A stretch of DNA of 64,000 bases, from contig NZ_JAGVQR010000004.1 of assembly GCF_018275325.1 (NCBI RefSeq), positions 496,001 through 560,000 of the forward strand, read 5' to 3'. Positions 41,785 to 50,717 of this stretch are shown one piece after another; within the stretch, counting starts at the first letter, position 1, and the number at the start of each line of letters is the position of its first letter. The notes below the pieces were generated by a model that saw only the letters and a program-made list of their open reading frames with translations, did not search any database and had not been told where the DNA came from. This DNA is from Nocardioides palaemonis. GTDB taxonomy: Bacteria > Actinomycetota > Actinomycetes > Propionibacteriales > Nocardioidaceae. The position numbers and the translations under genes are program-made.

Positions 41785-43179
41785 ATGTCGACGAAGGCCA
41801 AGGCCCGCCCCTCCTACCGCTGCTCCGAGTGCGGCTGGGAGACCGCGAAGTGGGTCGGGCGCTGCGGCGAGTGCCAGGCGTGGGGCTCGGTCGCCGAGGC
41901 GGGTGCCCCCACGCTGCGGGCCAGCGCGGGACCGGTCACCAGCCCCGCCGTGCCGATCGGCCAGGTCCCGGTCAGCGAGTCGGTCGCCCGCACGAGCGGC
42001 GTCCCCGAGCTCGACCGCGTGCTGGGTGGTGGGCTGGTGCCGGGCGCGGCGATCCTGCTCGCGGGCGAGCCCGGGGTCGGCAAGAGCACCCTGCTGCTCG
42101 AGGTCGCGGCGCAGACCGCGCGGGTGCGCCAGCGCACCCTCTACGTCACCGGCGAGGAGTCGGCCGCCCAGGTCCGGCTGCGGGCCGACCGCACCGGCGG
42201 CGTGCACGACGAGCTGTTCCTCGCCGCGGAGACCGACCTCGGCGCCGTGCTCACCCACATCGAGCAGGTGCGGCCCACGCTCCTCGTGGTCGACTCGATC
42301 CAGACCATCGGCGCCTCCGGGATCGACGGCGTGCCCGGCGGGGTCACCCAGGTCAAGGAGGTCGCGGCCGCGCTGATCCGCGTCGCCAAGACCCGCAACA
42401 TCACCACCGTGATCGTCGGCCACGTCACCAAGGACGGCTCGATCGCGGGGCCCCGGGTGCTCGAGCACCTCGTCGACGTCGTGCTCCACTTCGAGGGCGA
42501 CCGCAACTCGCGCTTCCGGATGGTGCGGGCGATGAAGAACCGCTACGGCCCGGTCGACGAGGTCGGCTGCTTCGACCTGTCGTCCGAGGGCATCGCGGCC
42601 GTCGCCGATCCCACCGGCCTGTTCGTCGAGCACCACACCCAGGACGTCTCCGGCACCTGCGTCGCGGTCACCATGGAGGGACGCCGCCCGCTGCTCGCGG
42701 AGGTGCAGGCGCTGCTCACCCCCTCGCCGCTCGAGCGTCCCCGCCGCACCGTCTCGGGCGTGGAGTCCTCGCGCGTCGACATCGCGCTCGCGGTGCTCCA
42801 GCGCCACGCGGGGCTGCGGATCGCCGGGAGCGACACGTTCGTCGCCACCGTGGGCGGCGCCAAGCTCCACGACCCGGCGGCCGACCTCGCGATCGCCGTC
42901 GCCGTCGCGAGCTCCCACCTCGGCGTCCCGCCGCCGCGCGGCGCTGTGGCGATCGGTGAGATCGGGCTCGCCGGCGAGCTGCGCCGCGTGCGCGACCTGC
43001 CCCAGCGGCTCGCCGAGGCCGCCCGCCTCGGCTTCAAGGTGGCGGTCGTCCCGCGCGGCCGGGCGCTGCCCAGCGAGCGCGGCATCCCCACCCGACGGAT
43101 GGTCGACGGCCTGCGCGTGGTCGAGGTCGACGACATCGTGGGCGCCCTGCTCACCCTCGACCTGACGCCTCCGCTCTGA
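41785..43179 (+). CDS. radA: DNA repair protein RadA
   Basis: The 464-residue protein has the RadA order: C4 zinc finger (Cys13, Cys16, Cys27, Cys30), RecA-like core with Walker [12 protein letters not shown], Walker [10 protein letters not shown], the RadA-specific KNRYG ([14 protein letters not shown]), and a C-terminal Lon-protease-like domain without peptidase activity. RadA is a helicase that drives branch migration in recombination. It lies 73 bp before disA; RadA restrains DisA in Bacillus and mycobacteria, so the pairing fits known biology. Confidence 0.95.
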   Translation: MSTKAKARPSYRCSECGWETAKWVGRCGECQAWGSVAEAGAPTLRASAGPVTSPAVPIGQVPVSESVARTSGVPELDRVLGGGLVPGAAILLAGEPGVGKSTLLLEVAAQTARVRQRTLYVTGEESAAQVRLRADRTGGVHDELFLAAETDLGAVLTHIEQVRPTLLVVDSIQTIGASGIDGVPGGVTQVKEVAAALIRVAKTRNITTVIVGHVTKDGSIAGPRVLEHLVDVVLHFEGDRNSRFRMVRAMKNRYGPVDEVGCFDLSSEGIAAVADPTGLFVEHHTQDVSGTCVAVTMEGRRPLLAEVQALLTPSPLERPRRTVSGVESSRVDIALAVLQRHAGLRIAGSDTFVATVGGAKLHDPAADLAIAVAVASSHLGVPPPRGAVAIGEIGLAGELRRVRDLPQRLAEAARLGFKVAVVPRGRALPSERGIPTRRMVDGLRVVEVDDIVGALLTLDLTPPL

Positions 43180-43198
43180 GATCGGGCGCCCGCGCCCC

Positions 43199-43204
43199 TA
43201 CACT
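43199..43204 (+). promoter_or_regulatory. -10 box (TACACT) of disA
   Basis: TACACT lies 48 nt before the GTG at 43253, giving a leader of about 40 nt that ends in a GGAGG ribosome site. Just upstream, GGGCGCCCGCGCCC forms a tight inverted repeat that could be an operator or the radA terminator. Confidence 0.35.
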
Positions 43205-43252
43205 TCAACCCGATGGCGCGGGGGCGCCCAGACACGGCAGGTGGAGGAACCG

Positions 43253-44335
43253 GTGGCAGAGCGCATCGACGAGCAGCTTCGCCTGCGCGCGACCCTGGCC
43301 TCGATCGCCCCGGGCACGCCGCTGCGCGACGGCCTCGAGCGCATCCTGCGCGGCCGTACGGGCGCCCTGATCGTGCTGGGCCAGGACAAGGTCGTCGAGT
43401 CGATCTCGACCGGCGGGTTCACCCTCGACGTCCCGTTCACCGCCACCGGTCTGCGCGAGCTCGCCAAGATGGACGGCGCGATCGTCGTCGACAAGGACAT
43501 CACCCGCATCCACCGCGCCGCCGTCCACCTGATGCCGGACCACACGATCCCCTCCGAGGAGACCGGCACCCGCCACCGTACCGCCGAGCGGGTCGCCAAG
43601 CAGACCGGCCACCCGGTCATCTCGGTCTCGCAGTCGATGCAGATCATCGCGGCCTACGTCGGCGAGATCCGCCACGTCCTGGAGGACTCCGGCAAGATCC
43701 TCTCGCGCGCCAACCAGGCCCTCGCCACGCTCGAGCGCTACAAGCTGCGCCTCGACGAGGTGTCCGCGACCCTCTCCGCGCTCGAGATCGAGGACCTCGT
43801 CACCGTCCGCGACGTCGCCGTGGTCGCCCAGCGCCTCGAGATGGTGATCCGGATCGCCCGCGAGATCGAGGACTACGTACTGGAGCTCGGGACCGACGGC
43901 CGCCTGCTGTCGCTCCAGCTCGAGGAGCTGGTCACGGGCGTCGACGCCGAGCGCGAGCTGGTCGTGCGCGACTACCTGCCCGGCAGCCGACGGCGCAGCG
44001 CCACCCCGGAGGCGCACCTCGCGGAGCTGGAGGCCCTCTCCTCCACCGAGCTGGTCGACCCGGCCTCCGTCGCCCGCGCCATCGGCCTCGGCGGCGCCGA
44101 GCACCTCGACGGCGCGGTCGCCCCGCGCGGCTACCGCCTGCTCGCCAAGGTGCCGCGCCTGCCCGCCGCGGTCGTCGACCGGCTGGTCGAGCACTTCGGC
44201 GGCCTCCAGCAGCTGCTCTCCGCAGGCGTCGACGACCTGCAGGCCGTCGACGGGGTCGGCGAGCTGCGCGCCCGCAGCGTCCGCGAGGGCCTCTCCCGCC
44301 TCGCCGAGTCGAGCATCACCGAGCGCTACATCTGA
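43253..44335 (+). CDS. disA: Diadenylate cyclase DisA
   Basis: DisA makes cyclic di-AMP from two ATP while scanning DNA. The 360-residue protein has the DAC domain with DGA (74-76) and RHRTAE (107-112), a coiled middle domain ([17 protein letters not shown]), and C-terminal helix-hairpin-helix motifs ([20 protein letters not shown]). GTG at 43253 has GGAGG 5 nt upstream; a GTG 12 bases earlier lacks one. It follows radA, a pairing also known in other Gram-positive bacteria. Confidence 0.95.
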   Translation: MAERIDEQLRLRATLASIAPGTPLRDGLERILRGRTGALIVLGQDKVVESISTGGFTLDVPFTATGLRELAKMDGAIVVDKDITRIHRAAVHLMPDHTIPSEETGTRHRTAERVAKQTGHPVISVSQSMQIIAAYVGEIRHVLEDSGKILSRANQALATLERYKLRLDEVSATLSALEIEDLVTVRDVAVVAQRLEMVIRIAREIEDYVLELGTDGRLLSLQLEELVTGVDAERELVVRDYLPGSRRRSATPEAHLAELEALSSTELVDPASVARAIGLGGAEHLDGAVAPRGYRLLAKVPRLPAAVVDRLVEHFGGLQQLLSAGVDDLQAVDGVGELRARSVREGLSRLAESSITERYI

Positions 44336-44350
44336 GCAGCCCGCCCGCCA

Positions 44351-44402
44351 GCGGTGCGCCACCCACATTCCGAGCGCCAGGAATGTGGCTCAGCCACCGC
44401 TC
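44351..44402. repeat. Palindrome family B, copy 5 (opposite orientation)
   Basis: GCGGTGCGCCACCCACATTC at 44351-44370 faces GGAATGTGGCTCAGCCACCG from 44380. The GCGCC arm comes first here, so the element is reversed relative to copies 3 and 4. It lies 16 bp after the disA stop, between convergent genes. Confidence 0.8.
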
Positions 44403-44432
44403 GTACGGCGGCGGGCTGGGCAGACGGCGGGC

Positions 44433-45215
44433 TCAGCCGGCCGAGTTGCCCGCGCCGTCCTCGCCGGGGGTGTGCGAGCGGTCCTTCTGCTTGCCGGGCT
44501 TCTTGCCGCCCTGCTCCGGCTGGGCGGTCTCGGTGACCACGCCCGGCTGCGGGGCGACCAGCTCGAACTGCACGTCGGTGCCGTCGCCGCCCAGGGCGGC
44601 CGTCTCGACGTGGTAGAAGCCGGGCAGCGCCCAGTCGGTCCGGTTGGAGCAGGTGTCGTCGGAGCGCTTCGCGCCCTTCCAGGTCACCACGACCGGGGTG
44701 TCGACGGCCTGGCGGACCACGACGTCCTGCGGGGCGATCGAAGCGGGGCACTGGCGCGTGCTCCAGATGAAGTCGTTGCCCGAGGTGATGGTCACCGTCA
44801 GCGTCTGCGGCGAGACCTGCCAGGTGCAGGCGGCGCTCTCGACGGTGCGGAGGTTGATCGTGATCGGGACGTCCGCGCCACCGGTGGCGGAGACGAGGGT
44901 CGGCGTCGCGACGATGTCGGCGTCGGCGCACGGGCCCTCGGGCTCGGCCAGCACCGGCTCCGGAGGCGTGGTCTCCTGCCCGTTCTTCCCGGTCGGGACC
45001 TGCGCGGTCGGTCCGGCGGTGGGACCGGTCGGCGCCTGCACCTCGGCTCCGGCCTGCGTGGCCGTGCCGGACGAGCCGTCCGAGGCGTCGGACGAGCCGG
45101 TGAGCACGCGGGCCAGGACGACGACGAGCAGCAGCGGCACGGCGAGCACGACCAGGCGGCGACGCCAGTAGACGCGCGAGGGGAGCGGTCCCCGGGCTCG
45201 CACGGTCCTCGCCAT
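44433..45215 (-). CDS. Exported or membrane-anchored protein, DUF4232-like
   Basis: 260 residues: Arg-rich start, one membrane helix (about 19-37), a ~50-residue Thr/Gly/Pro linker, then a beta-rich domain (VPITINLRTVESAACTW, LTVTITSGNDFIW, VVVTWKG) with four cysteines that may pair, and a basic tail (KKPGKQKDRSHTPGEDG). The fold resembles DUF4232/immunoglobulin-like outer proteins. ATG at 45215 follows TACCCT by 6 nt. Function unknown. Confidence 0.65.
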   Translation of the reverse strand: MARTVRARGPLPSRVYWRRRLVVLAVPLLLVVVLARVLTGSSDASDGSSGTATQAGAEVQAPTGPTAGPTAQVPTGKNGQETTPPEPVLAEPEGPCADADIVATPTLVSATGGADVPITINLRTVESAACTWQVSPQTLTVTITSGNDFIWSTRQCPASIAPQDVVVRQAVDTPVVVTWKGAKRSDDTCSNRTDWALPGFYHVETAALGGDGTDVQFELVAPQPGVVTETAQPEQGGKKPGKQKDRSHTPGEDGAGNSAG

Positions 45216-45221
45216 GGGGTC

Positions 45222-45227
45222 AGGGTA
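45222..45227 (-). promoter_or_regulatory. -10 box (TACCCT) of the gene starting at 45215
   Basis: TACCCT on the minus strand lies 6 nt before the ATG at 45215. Confidence 0.4.
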
Positions 45228-45270
45228 GGGAGCCGGCGGCCCGTCCCGGTGGAGGCGCACCGGCCTCACC

Positions 45271-45276
45271 TACGAT
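45271..45276 (+). promoter_or_regulatory. -10 box (TACGAT) of mutY
   Basis: TACGAT lies 8 nt before the ATG at 45285, at leaderless spacing. Confidence 0.4.
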
Positions 45277-45284
45277 CACCGTCG

Positions 45285-46166
45285 ATGGATGCCCCCGCGA
45301 CCGCCGCCCTGCACGACGCCGTGCTCACCTGGTACGACGACCACGCGCGCGAGCTGCCCTGGCGCGGCGCCGGCGCCGGCCCGTGGTCGGTGATGGTCAG
45401 CGAGTTCATGCTGCAGCAGACGCCGGTCGCGCGGGTGCTGCCGGTCCACGAGGCGTGGCTGGAGCGCTGGCCCACGCCCGCGGACCTCGCCGACGACAGC
45501 ATCGGCGAGGCCGTGCGGATGTGGGGACGACTGGGCTACCCGCGCCGGGCCCTGCGCCTGCACGCAGCCGCCAACGCGATCGTCGAGCGGCACGGCGGCG
45601 AGGTCCCCGCGTCGTACGACGACCTGCTCGCGCTGCCGGGCGTCGGCGACTACACCGCGTCCGCCATCGCCAGCTTCGCCTTCGGGCAGCGGCACGTCGT
45701 CCTCGACACCAACGTGCGCCGGGTGCTGGTCCGCGCCGTCACCGGCGAGGAGTTCCCGGCGCCAGCCGTCACCCGCACGGAGCGGGACGTCGCGACCTCG
45801 CTGCTGCCCGACGACGAGGCGACCGCCGCGACGTGGGCGGTCGCGACGATGGAGCTCGGCGCCCTGGTGTGCACCGCCCGCCAGCCCTCCTGCGGTGCCT
45901 GCCCGGTGGCCGACCTCTGCGCGTGGCGCGGCGCCGGCTTCCCGGCGTACGACGGACCGCCGCGCCGCGGCCAGGCCTGGGCCGGGACCGACCGGCAGTG
46001 CCGCGGCCGGATCATGGCGCTGGCGCGCGAGGCCGACTCGGTCGGTGCCGCCCAGGTCGAGGCCGCGTGGCCCCAGGCCGAGCAGCGCGAGCGCTGCCTC
46101 GCGGGCCTGGTCGCCGACGGCCTCCTGACGCAGATCATCCCGGGGCGCTGGGCGCTCCCGGGGTGA
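45285..46166 (+). CDS. mutY: Adenine DNA glycosylase MutY (short form)
   Basis: MutY removes adenine mispaired with 8-oxoguanine. The 293-residue protein has the catalytic Glu40 in VSEFMLQQTPVARV, the helix-hairpin-helix LPGVGDYTASAI, catalytic Asp141 in VLDTNVRRVLVR and the [4Fe-4S] cysteines C196-X6-C203-X2-C206-X5-C212. It lacks the Nudix-like C-terminal domain of the E. coli enzyme, as other actinobacterial MutY proteins do. Convergent with clpC. Confidence 0.93.
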   Translation: MDAPATAALHDAVLTWYDDHARELPWRGAGAGPWSVMVSEFMLQQTPVARVLPVHEAWLERWPTPADLADDSIGEAVRMWGRLGYPRRALRLHAAANAIVERHGGEVPASYDDLLALPGVGDYTASAIASFAFGQRHVVLDTNVRRVLVRAVTGEEFPAPAVTRTERDVATSLLPDDEATAATWAVATMELGALVCTARQPSCGACPVADLCAWRGAGFPAYDGPPRRGQAWAGTDRQCRGRIMALAREADSVGAAQVEAAWPQAEQRERCLAGLVADGLLTQIIPGRWALPG

Positions 46167-46183
46167 CCTGGTGACTCAGTCGG

Positions 46184-48778
46184 TCAGGACGGGTCGCGGG
46201 GCACGTCGACCGGCCCCTCGGAGTCGTCCGGACCCTCGAGGTTGCCCTCGTCGTCGCGCTGCGGCTCGACCGCGAGGTCGGCCGTCTCGAACGGCGGCAT
46301 GTCGGGCACGGCCGAGTTCTTCTGACCCTTGAACGTGAACTTCGCGTCCACGCCCTCGCCCTCGACGTCGACCAGGACGATCTGGCCCGGGCCGACCTCG
46401 CCGAAGAGCATCTTCTCGGCGAGCACGTCCTCGATCTCGCGCTGCACCGTGCGGCGCAGCGGACGGGCACCGAGGACCGGGTCGAAGCCGCGCTCGGCCA
46501 GCAGGTCCTTCGCCGGCTGGGTGAGCTCCAGCGACATGTCGCGGTCCTTGAGCCGGAGCTCGACGGCGGCGACCATGTTGTCGACCATCGCGATGATCTG
46601 CTCGCGCGACAGCGGCGGGAAGACCACGATCTCGTCGACACGGTTGAGGAACTCGGGGCGGAAGTGCTGCTTGAGCTCCTCCGACACCTTGGTCTTCATC
46701 CGCTCGTAGGAGCCGGCAGCGTCGCCGGTCTGCGCGAAGCCGAGGTTGACGGACTTGGAGATGTCACGCGTGCCGAGGTTGGTGGTCATGATGATGACGG
46801 TGTTCTTGAAGTCGACCACCCGGCCCTGCGAGTCGGTCAGGCGACCTTCCTCGAGGATCTGCAGCAGGCTGTTGAAGATGTCCGGGTGCGCCTTCTCGAC
46901 CTCGTCGAAGAGCACGACCGAGAACGGCTTGCGCCGCACCTTCTCGGTGAGCTGGCCGCCCTCCTCGTAGCCCACGTAGCCAGGGGGCGAGCCGAACAGC
47001 CGCGACACGGTGTGCTTCTCGGAGAACTCGCTCATGTCGAGCTGGATGAGCGCGTCCTCGTCGCCGAAGAGGAACTCCGCGAGCGTCTTGGACAGCCACG
47101 TCTTTCCGACGCCGGACGGGCCAGCGAAGATGAACGAGCCACCGGGGCGCTTCGGGTCCTTGAGCCCGGCGCGCGTACGCCGGATGGCGCGGGAGAGCGC
47201 CTTGACGGCCTCCTCCTGGCCGATGACGCGCTTGTGGAGCTCGTCCTCCATCTTGAGCAGCCGGGTCGACTCCTCCTCGGAGAGCTTGACGATCGGGATG
47301 CCCGTGGCGACGGCCAGGACCTCGGCGATCAGCTCCTCGTCGACCTCGGCGATCTCGTCGAGGTCACCGGCTCGCCACTGCTTCTCGCGCTCGGCGCGCT
47401 TGGCGGCGAGCTGCTTCTCCTCGTCGCGCAGGCGGGCCGCGGCCTCGAAGTCCTGCCCGTCGATCGCGGCCTCCTTGCGCTGGCGCACGTCGCCGATCTT
47501 CTCGTCGTACTCGCGCAGGTCCGGCGGCGCGGTCATCCGGCGGATCCGCAGTCGCGAACCGGCCTCGTCGATCAGGTCGATGGCCTTGTCCGGCAGGAAC
47601 CGGTCGGAGATGTAGCGGTCGGCGAGCGTCGCGGCCGAGACCAGCGCCTCGTCGGTGATGGTGACGCGGTGGTGGGCCTCGTAGCGGTCGCGCAGGCCCT
47701 TGAGCATCTCGATGGTGTGCGCGATCGAGGGCTCCTGCACCTGGATCGGCTGGAAGCGGCGCTCGAGCGCGGCGTCCTTCTCGAGGTACTTGCGGTACTC
47801 GTCGAGGGTGGTGGCGCCGATGGTCTGCAGCTCGCCGCGGGCCAGCATCGGCTTGAGGATGCTGGCGGCGTCGATCGCGCCCTCGGCTGCGCCGGCGCCG
47901 ACGAGGGTGTGGATCTCGTCGATGAACAGCACGATGTCACCGCGGGTGCGGATCTCCTTCAGCACCTTCTTCAGGCGCTCCTCGAAGTCACCGCGGTAGC
48001 GGGAGCCGGCGACCAGGGCGCCGAGGTCGAGGGTGTAGATCTGCTTGTCCTTGAGCGTCTCGGGCACGTTGCCCTTGACGATGTCCTGCGCGAGGCCGGC
48101 CACGATCGTGGTCTTGCCGACGCCGGGCTCACCGATCAGCACCGGGTTGTTCTTCGTGCGGCGCGACAGGATCTGCATCACGCGCTCGATCTCCTGCTCG
48201 CGCCCGATGACCGGGTCGAGCTTGCCCTCGCGGGCGGCCTGCGTGAGGTTCTGGCCGAACTGGTCGAGGACCAGCGAGCTCGAGGGGGCCTCGCCGCCGG
48301 AGCCGGAGGTCTGGGCGCCGGCCGTGGCCGACTCCTTGCCCTGGAAGCCGCTGAGCAGCTGGATGACCTGCTGGCGGACCCGGTTGAGGTCGGCGCCGAG
48401 CTTCTGCAGCACCTGCGCCGCGACACCCTCGCCCTCGCGGATCAGGCCCAGCAGGATGTGCTCGGTCCCGATGTAGGAGTGCCCGAGCTGGAGCGCCTCG
48501 CGCAGCGAGAGCTCGAGCACCTTCTTGGCGCGCGGCGTGAACGGGATGTGGCCGGACGGGGCCTGCTGGCCCTGGCCGATGATCTCCTCGACCTGGGCGC
48601 GCACGGCCTCCAGGGAGATGTCGAGGGACTCGAGGGCCTTGGCTGCGACGCCCTCGCCCTCGTGGATGAGGCCGAGCAGGATGTGCTCGGTCCCGATGTA
48701 GTTGTGGGAGAGCATGCGGGCCTCTTCCTGGGCCAGCACGACAACTCGCCGGGCTCGGTCGGTGAACCGCTCGAACAT
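46184..48778 (-). CDS. clpC: ClpC-type AAA+ chaperone, ATPase of the Clp protease
   Basis: 864 residues in the ClpC order: two N-terminal Clp_N repeats (1-145), AAA+ domain 1 with Walker [11 protein letters not shown], a UVR-containing middle region ([18 protein letters not shown]), AAA+ domain 2 with [10 protein letters not shown], the pore loop GYVGYEEGG, and a C-terminal D2-small domain plus acidic tail. It unfolds proteins and feeds them to ClpP. The start has GAGGAG 5 nt upstream. A ClgR-like site lies 113-129 bp above the start. Confidence 0.95.
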   Translation of the reverse strand: MFERFTDRARRVVVLAQEEARMLSHNYIGTEHILLGLIHEGEGVAAKALESLDISLEAVRAQVEEIIGQGQQAPSGHIPFTPRAKKVLELSLREALQLGHSYIGTEHILLGLIREGEGVAAQVLQKLGADLNRVRQQVIQLLSGFQGKESATAGAQTSGSGGEAPSSSLVLDQFGQNLTQAAREGKLDPVIGREQEIERVMQILSRRTKNNPVLIGEPGVGKTTIVAGLAQDIVKGNVPETLKDKQIYTLDLGALVAGSRYRGDFEERLKKVLKEIRTRGDIVLFIDEIHTLVGAGAAEGAIDAASILKPMLARGELQTIGATTLDEYRKYLEKDAALERRFQPIQVQEPSIAHTIEMLKGLRDRYEAHHRVTITDEALVSAATLADRYISDRFLPDKAIDLIDEAGSRLRIRRMTAPPDLREYDEKIGDVRQRKEAAIDGQDFEAAARLRDEEKQLAAKRAEREKQWRAGDLDEIAEVDEELIAEVLAVATGIPIVKLSEEESTRLLKMEDELHKRVIGQEEAVKALSRAIRRTRAGLKDPKRPGGSFIFAGPSGVGKTWLSKTLAEFLFGDEDALIQLDMSEFSEKHTVSRLFGSPPGYVGYEEGGQLTEKVRRKPFSVVLFDEVEKAHPDIFNSLLQILEEGRLTDSQGRVVDFKNTVIIMTTNLGTRDISKSVNLGFAQTGDAAGSYERMKTKVSEELKQHFRPEFLNRVDEIVVFPPLSREQIIAMVDNMVAAVELRLKDRDMSLELTQPAKDLLAERGFDPVLGARPLRRTVQREIEDVLAEKMLFGEVGPGQIVLVDVEGEGVDAKFTFKGQKNSAVPDMPPFETADLAVEPQRDDEGNLEGPDDSEGPVDVPRDPS

Positions 48779-48858
48779 GTGCGCTCCTCTACGTCTGCGT
48801 GTGCCTCGTCACCGACGCAGGCGGTCGGCTCCGGACACTGGGCTCAACGCCCGAGATC

Positions 48859-48864
48859 AGCCTA
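48859..48864 (-). promoter_or_regulatory. -10 box (TAGGCT) of clpC
   Basis: TAGGCT on the minus strand lies about 80 nt before the clpC start, giving a leader of roughly 74 nt that holds the GAGGAG ribosome site. The ClgR-like box ends 26 bp upstream. Confidence 0.4.
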
Positions 48865-48890
48865 CGTGTTCCCACCCCCCGCACCAGAGC

Positions 48891-48907
48891 GTCCGCTGAC
48901 AGCGAAC
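48891..48907. promoter_or_regulatory. ClgR-like box upstream of clpC
   Basis: GTCCGCTGACAGCGAAC: two 7-bp arms (GTCCGCT and AGCGAAC) that are inverted repeats except for one base, around 3 nt. The core CGCT-N3-AGCG agrees with the binding site known for ClgR, the activator of clpC and other clp genes in actinobacteria. Its position above the -10 box suits an activator. Confidence 0.6.
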
Positions 48908-48934
48908 GTCCGACTGTGCCGGACCGGGGCGTCC

Positions 48935-49480
48935 TCACCCGGCGTGGTGGGCCTCGTAGGCCGCCACGACGTCGGCCAGCGACCGCCCGTCGGGGGTGAA
49001 CCGCAGCTCGTCGTGGCGGCCGCTGCGGGCCGCGGCGACCGCGTGGGCCACCGATCCGGGCACCTCGCTCTCCAGCCAGGCCAGGAAGTGCGCCGTGGTC
49101 TGGTAGCCGGCCGTCGCGGCCCCCGGCTCGTGGTGGGGCGCGGACCACGAGGTCTCGAGGCCGACGTGGTTGCGCGCGAGGTCGGCGACGCCCTCGAGCA
49201 GCCACGACGTGCCCTCCGGGATCCGGGTGAGGGCGAGGAGCGCGTGGGAGAGCTCGTGGACCACGGCCCCGGCGTCGTCGGGGTGCTCGGTGAACCACGG
49301 CTCGGACAGCGCGACGTGGTTGCGCACGCAGAACGCCGCGACGTCGTCGCGCCGCACCACGTGCACGTGGACGCGGGGCAGCGGTGCCCGCAGGCCCATC
49401 AGGTCCGCCACCGCGGGCGTGTGCACCCGGACGACGTCACGGCCCCACGCCCGGAGGGCGGCGCGGCGACGGAGTCCCAC
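48935..49480 (-). CDS. Basic-secretory-protein-like zinc metalloprotease homolog
   Basis: 181 residues with VVHELSHALLAL (HEXXH: H75, E76, H79) followed by SWLLEGVADLARNHVG, the pattern of the BSP peptidase family (PF04450-like). No signal peptide is evident, so it may act in the cytoplasm. GTG at 49480 is 15 bp below the lsr2 stop; no ribosome site, so it may be coupled to lsr2 translation. Substrate unknown. Confidence 0.65.
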   Translation of the reverse strand: MGLRRRAALRAWGRDVVRVHTPAVADLMGLRAPLPRVHVHVVRRDDVAAFCVRNHVALSEPWFTEHPDDAGAVVHELSHALLALTRIPEGTSWLLEGVADLARNHVGLETSWSAPHHEPGAATAGYQTTAHFLAWLESEVPGSVAHAVAAARSGRHDELRFTPDGRSLADVVAAYEAHHAG

Positions 49481-49494
49481 GCGCAGGTGCGCGG

Positions 49495-49824
49495 TCAGTG
49501 GGCGGCGTCGTAGGCCTGCTGCACGTCGGCGGAGATCCGGCCGCGCTCGGAGACCTCCATGCCCTGGGCCTTGGCCCACTCGCGCACGTCCTTGGTGTTG
49601 GAGGAGGACGACGAGCCGCCGGAGGAACGGCGGGTGCGGCGCGCGCCCCCGGTCACCTTGCGCGCGTGGCCGACGTAGCCGCTGAGCGCCTCGCGCAGCG
49701 CGGAGGCGTTGGCGTCGTTGAGGTCGATCTCGTAGGAGGTGCCGTCGAGCCCGAACGTCACGGTCTCGGTGGCCTCGGTGCCGTCGAGGTCGTCGACGAG
49801 AACGATGTTGACCTTCTGCGCCAT
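49495..49824 (-). CDS. lsr2: Lsr2 nucleoid-associated protein
   Basis: Lsr2 is the H-NS-like xenogeneic silencer of actinobacteria, binding AT-rich DNA. The 109-residue protein has the N-terminal oligomerisation domain (AQKVNIVLVDDLDGTEATE), a Ser/Gly-rich linker, and the C-terminal DNA-binding domain with the RGR minor-groove motif (residues 94-96). ATG at 49824 has AAAGGA 7 nt upstream. Its own leader is among the most AT-rich DNA of the window and holds an inverted repeat, in keeping with autoregulation. Confidence 0.94.
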   Translation of the reverse strand: MAQKVNIVLVDDLDGTEATETVTFGLDGTSYEIDLNDANASALREALSGYVGHARKVTGGARRTRRSSGGSSSSSNTKDVREWAKAQGMEVSERGRISADVQQAYDAAH

Positions 49825-49844
49825 GGTGAATTCCTTTGCTTCGT

Positions 49845-49872
49845 GCTTTTCGAGAAAAGGGGGACGAAAAGC
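49845..49872. promoter_or_regulatory. Inverted repeat in the AT-rich lsr2 leader
   Basis: GCTTTTCG (49845-49852) and CGAAAAGC (49865-49872) form a perfect 8-bp inverted repeat with 12 nt between, 21-48 bp above the lsr2 start. Confidence 0.45.
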
Positions 49873-49897
49873 AGTGTGGCAGCAATTCGACGTCGGC

Positions 49898-49922
49898 ACA
49901 AAAGGGTCAGGAAAACCCTGAC
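49898..49922 (-). terminator. Intrinsic-type terminator of coaX
   Basis: On the minus strand GTCAGG-GTTTT-CCTGAC is followed by CCTTTTGT, 9 bp after the coaX stop. A perfect 6-bp stem plus a short T-run, rare in this GC-rich window, separates coaX from lsr2. Confidence 0.6.
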
Positions 49923-49930
49923 GAGGACAT

Positions 49931-50701
49931 TCAGGAATTGCGCTCGAAAACGAGCCGCAAACCCTGGAGCGTGAGCCACGGTGAATGGTCGGTGAAACAC
50001 CCACAATCGTCGACGACGAGGCTGGCCAAATGCCCGGTGGAAATCACCGAGACCTCCTCGACGGGCTCGGCGAGCTCGGCGATCATGCGCGCCACCAGGC
50101 CCTCCACCTGCGCGGCGACGCCGAAGACCATCCCGCTCTGCAGCGCCTCCACGGTGTTCTTCGCGATCACCGAGCGCGGGCGGGCGAGCTCGACCTTGCG
50201 CAATTGGGCGCCGCGACGACCGAGGGCCTCGAGGGAGATCTCGATGCCCGGCGAGATCGCACCGCCGACGTACTGGCCGCGGCGGTTCACCACGTCGAAC
50301 GTCGTCGCGGTGCCGAAGTCGACGACGATGGCCGGACCGCCGTGGAGGGTGGCGGCGGCGAGCGAGTTCACGATCCGGTCGGAGCCGACCTCGCGCGGGT
50401 TGTCCATCAGGACGGGGATCCCGGTCCGCACGCCCGGCTCGACCACGATCGCCCGCACGTGGGTGAAGTGCCGCTCGATCATCTCGCGCCACTCGTGCAG
50501 CACCGCCGGGACGGTGGCGCACACCGCGATGCCGTCGACGGAGTCGAGGGCCGGCCCGAGCAGGCCGCGGATCAGGACCGACCACTCGTCGGCGGTGCGG
50601 CGCTCGTCGGTCGCGACCCGCCAGTGGGCGCTCACCTCCTCGCCGTCGAGCACGCCGAGGAACGTGTGGCTGTTGCCGATGTCGGCGGTGAGGAGCGTCA
50701 T
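49931..50701 (-). CDS. coaX: Type III pantothenate kinase
   Basis: CoaX phosphorylates pantothenate, the first step of CoA synthesis, using an ASKHA fold. The 256-residue protein shows ATP/Mg-binding TADIGNSHTFLGV and VVDFGTATTFDVV, and the substrate block GGAISPGIEISLEAL. AGGAG lies 8 nt before the ATG. It ends the pan-nad cluster on this strand, directly downstream of nadC. Confidence 0.93.
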   Translation of the reverse strand: MTLLTADIGNSHTFLGVLDGEEVSAHWRVATDERRTADEWSVLIRGLLGPALDSVDGIAVCATVPAVLHEWREMIERHFTHVRAIVVEPGVRTGIPVLMDNPREVGSDRIVNSLAAATLHGGPAIVVDFGTATTFDVVNRRGQYVGGAISPGIEISLEALGRRGAQLRKVELARPRSVIAKNTVEALQSGMVFGVAAQVEGLVARMIAELAEPVEEVSVISTGHLASLVVDDCGCFTDHSPWLTLQGLRLVFERNS

Positions 50702-50717
50702 CTCGGTGACTCCTGGT

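Noticed and set aside
39664..42918. Minus-strand frame of over 1000 codons extending the LacI gene through radA
   Set aside because: Only the last 347 codons match a family; the rest is antisense to radA and the ankyrin lipoprotein gene.
46664..49513. Long plus-strand frame opposite clpC
   Set aside because: Shadow of the clpC gene; no start signal and no recognisable domain.
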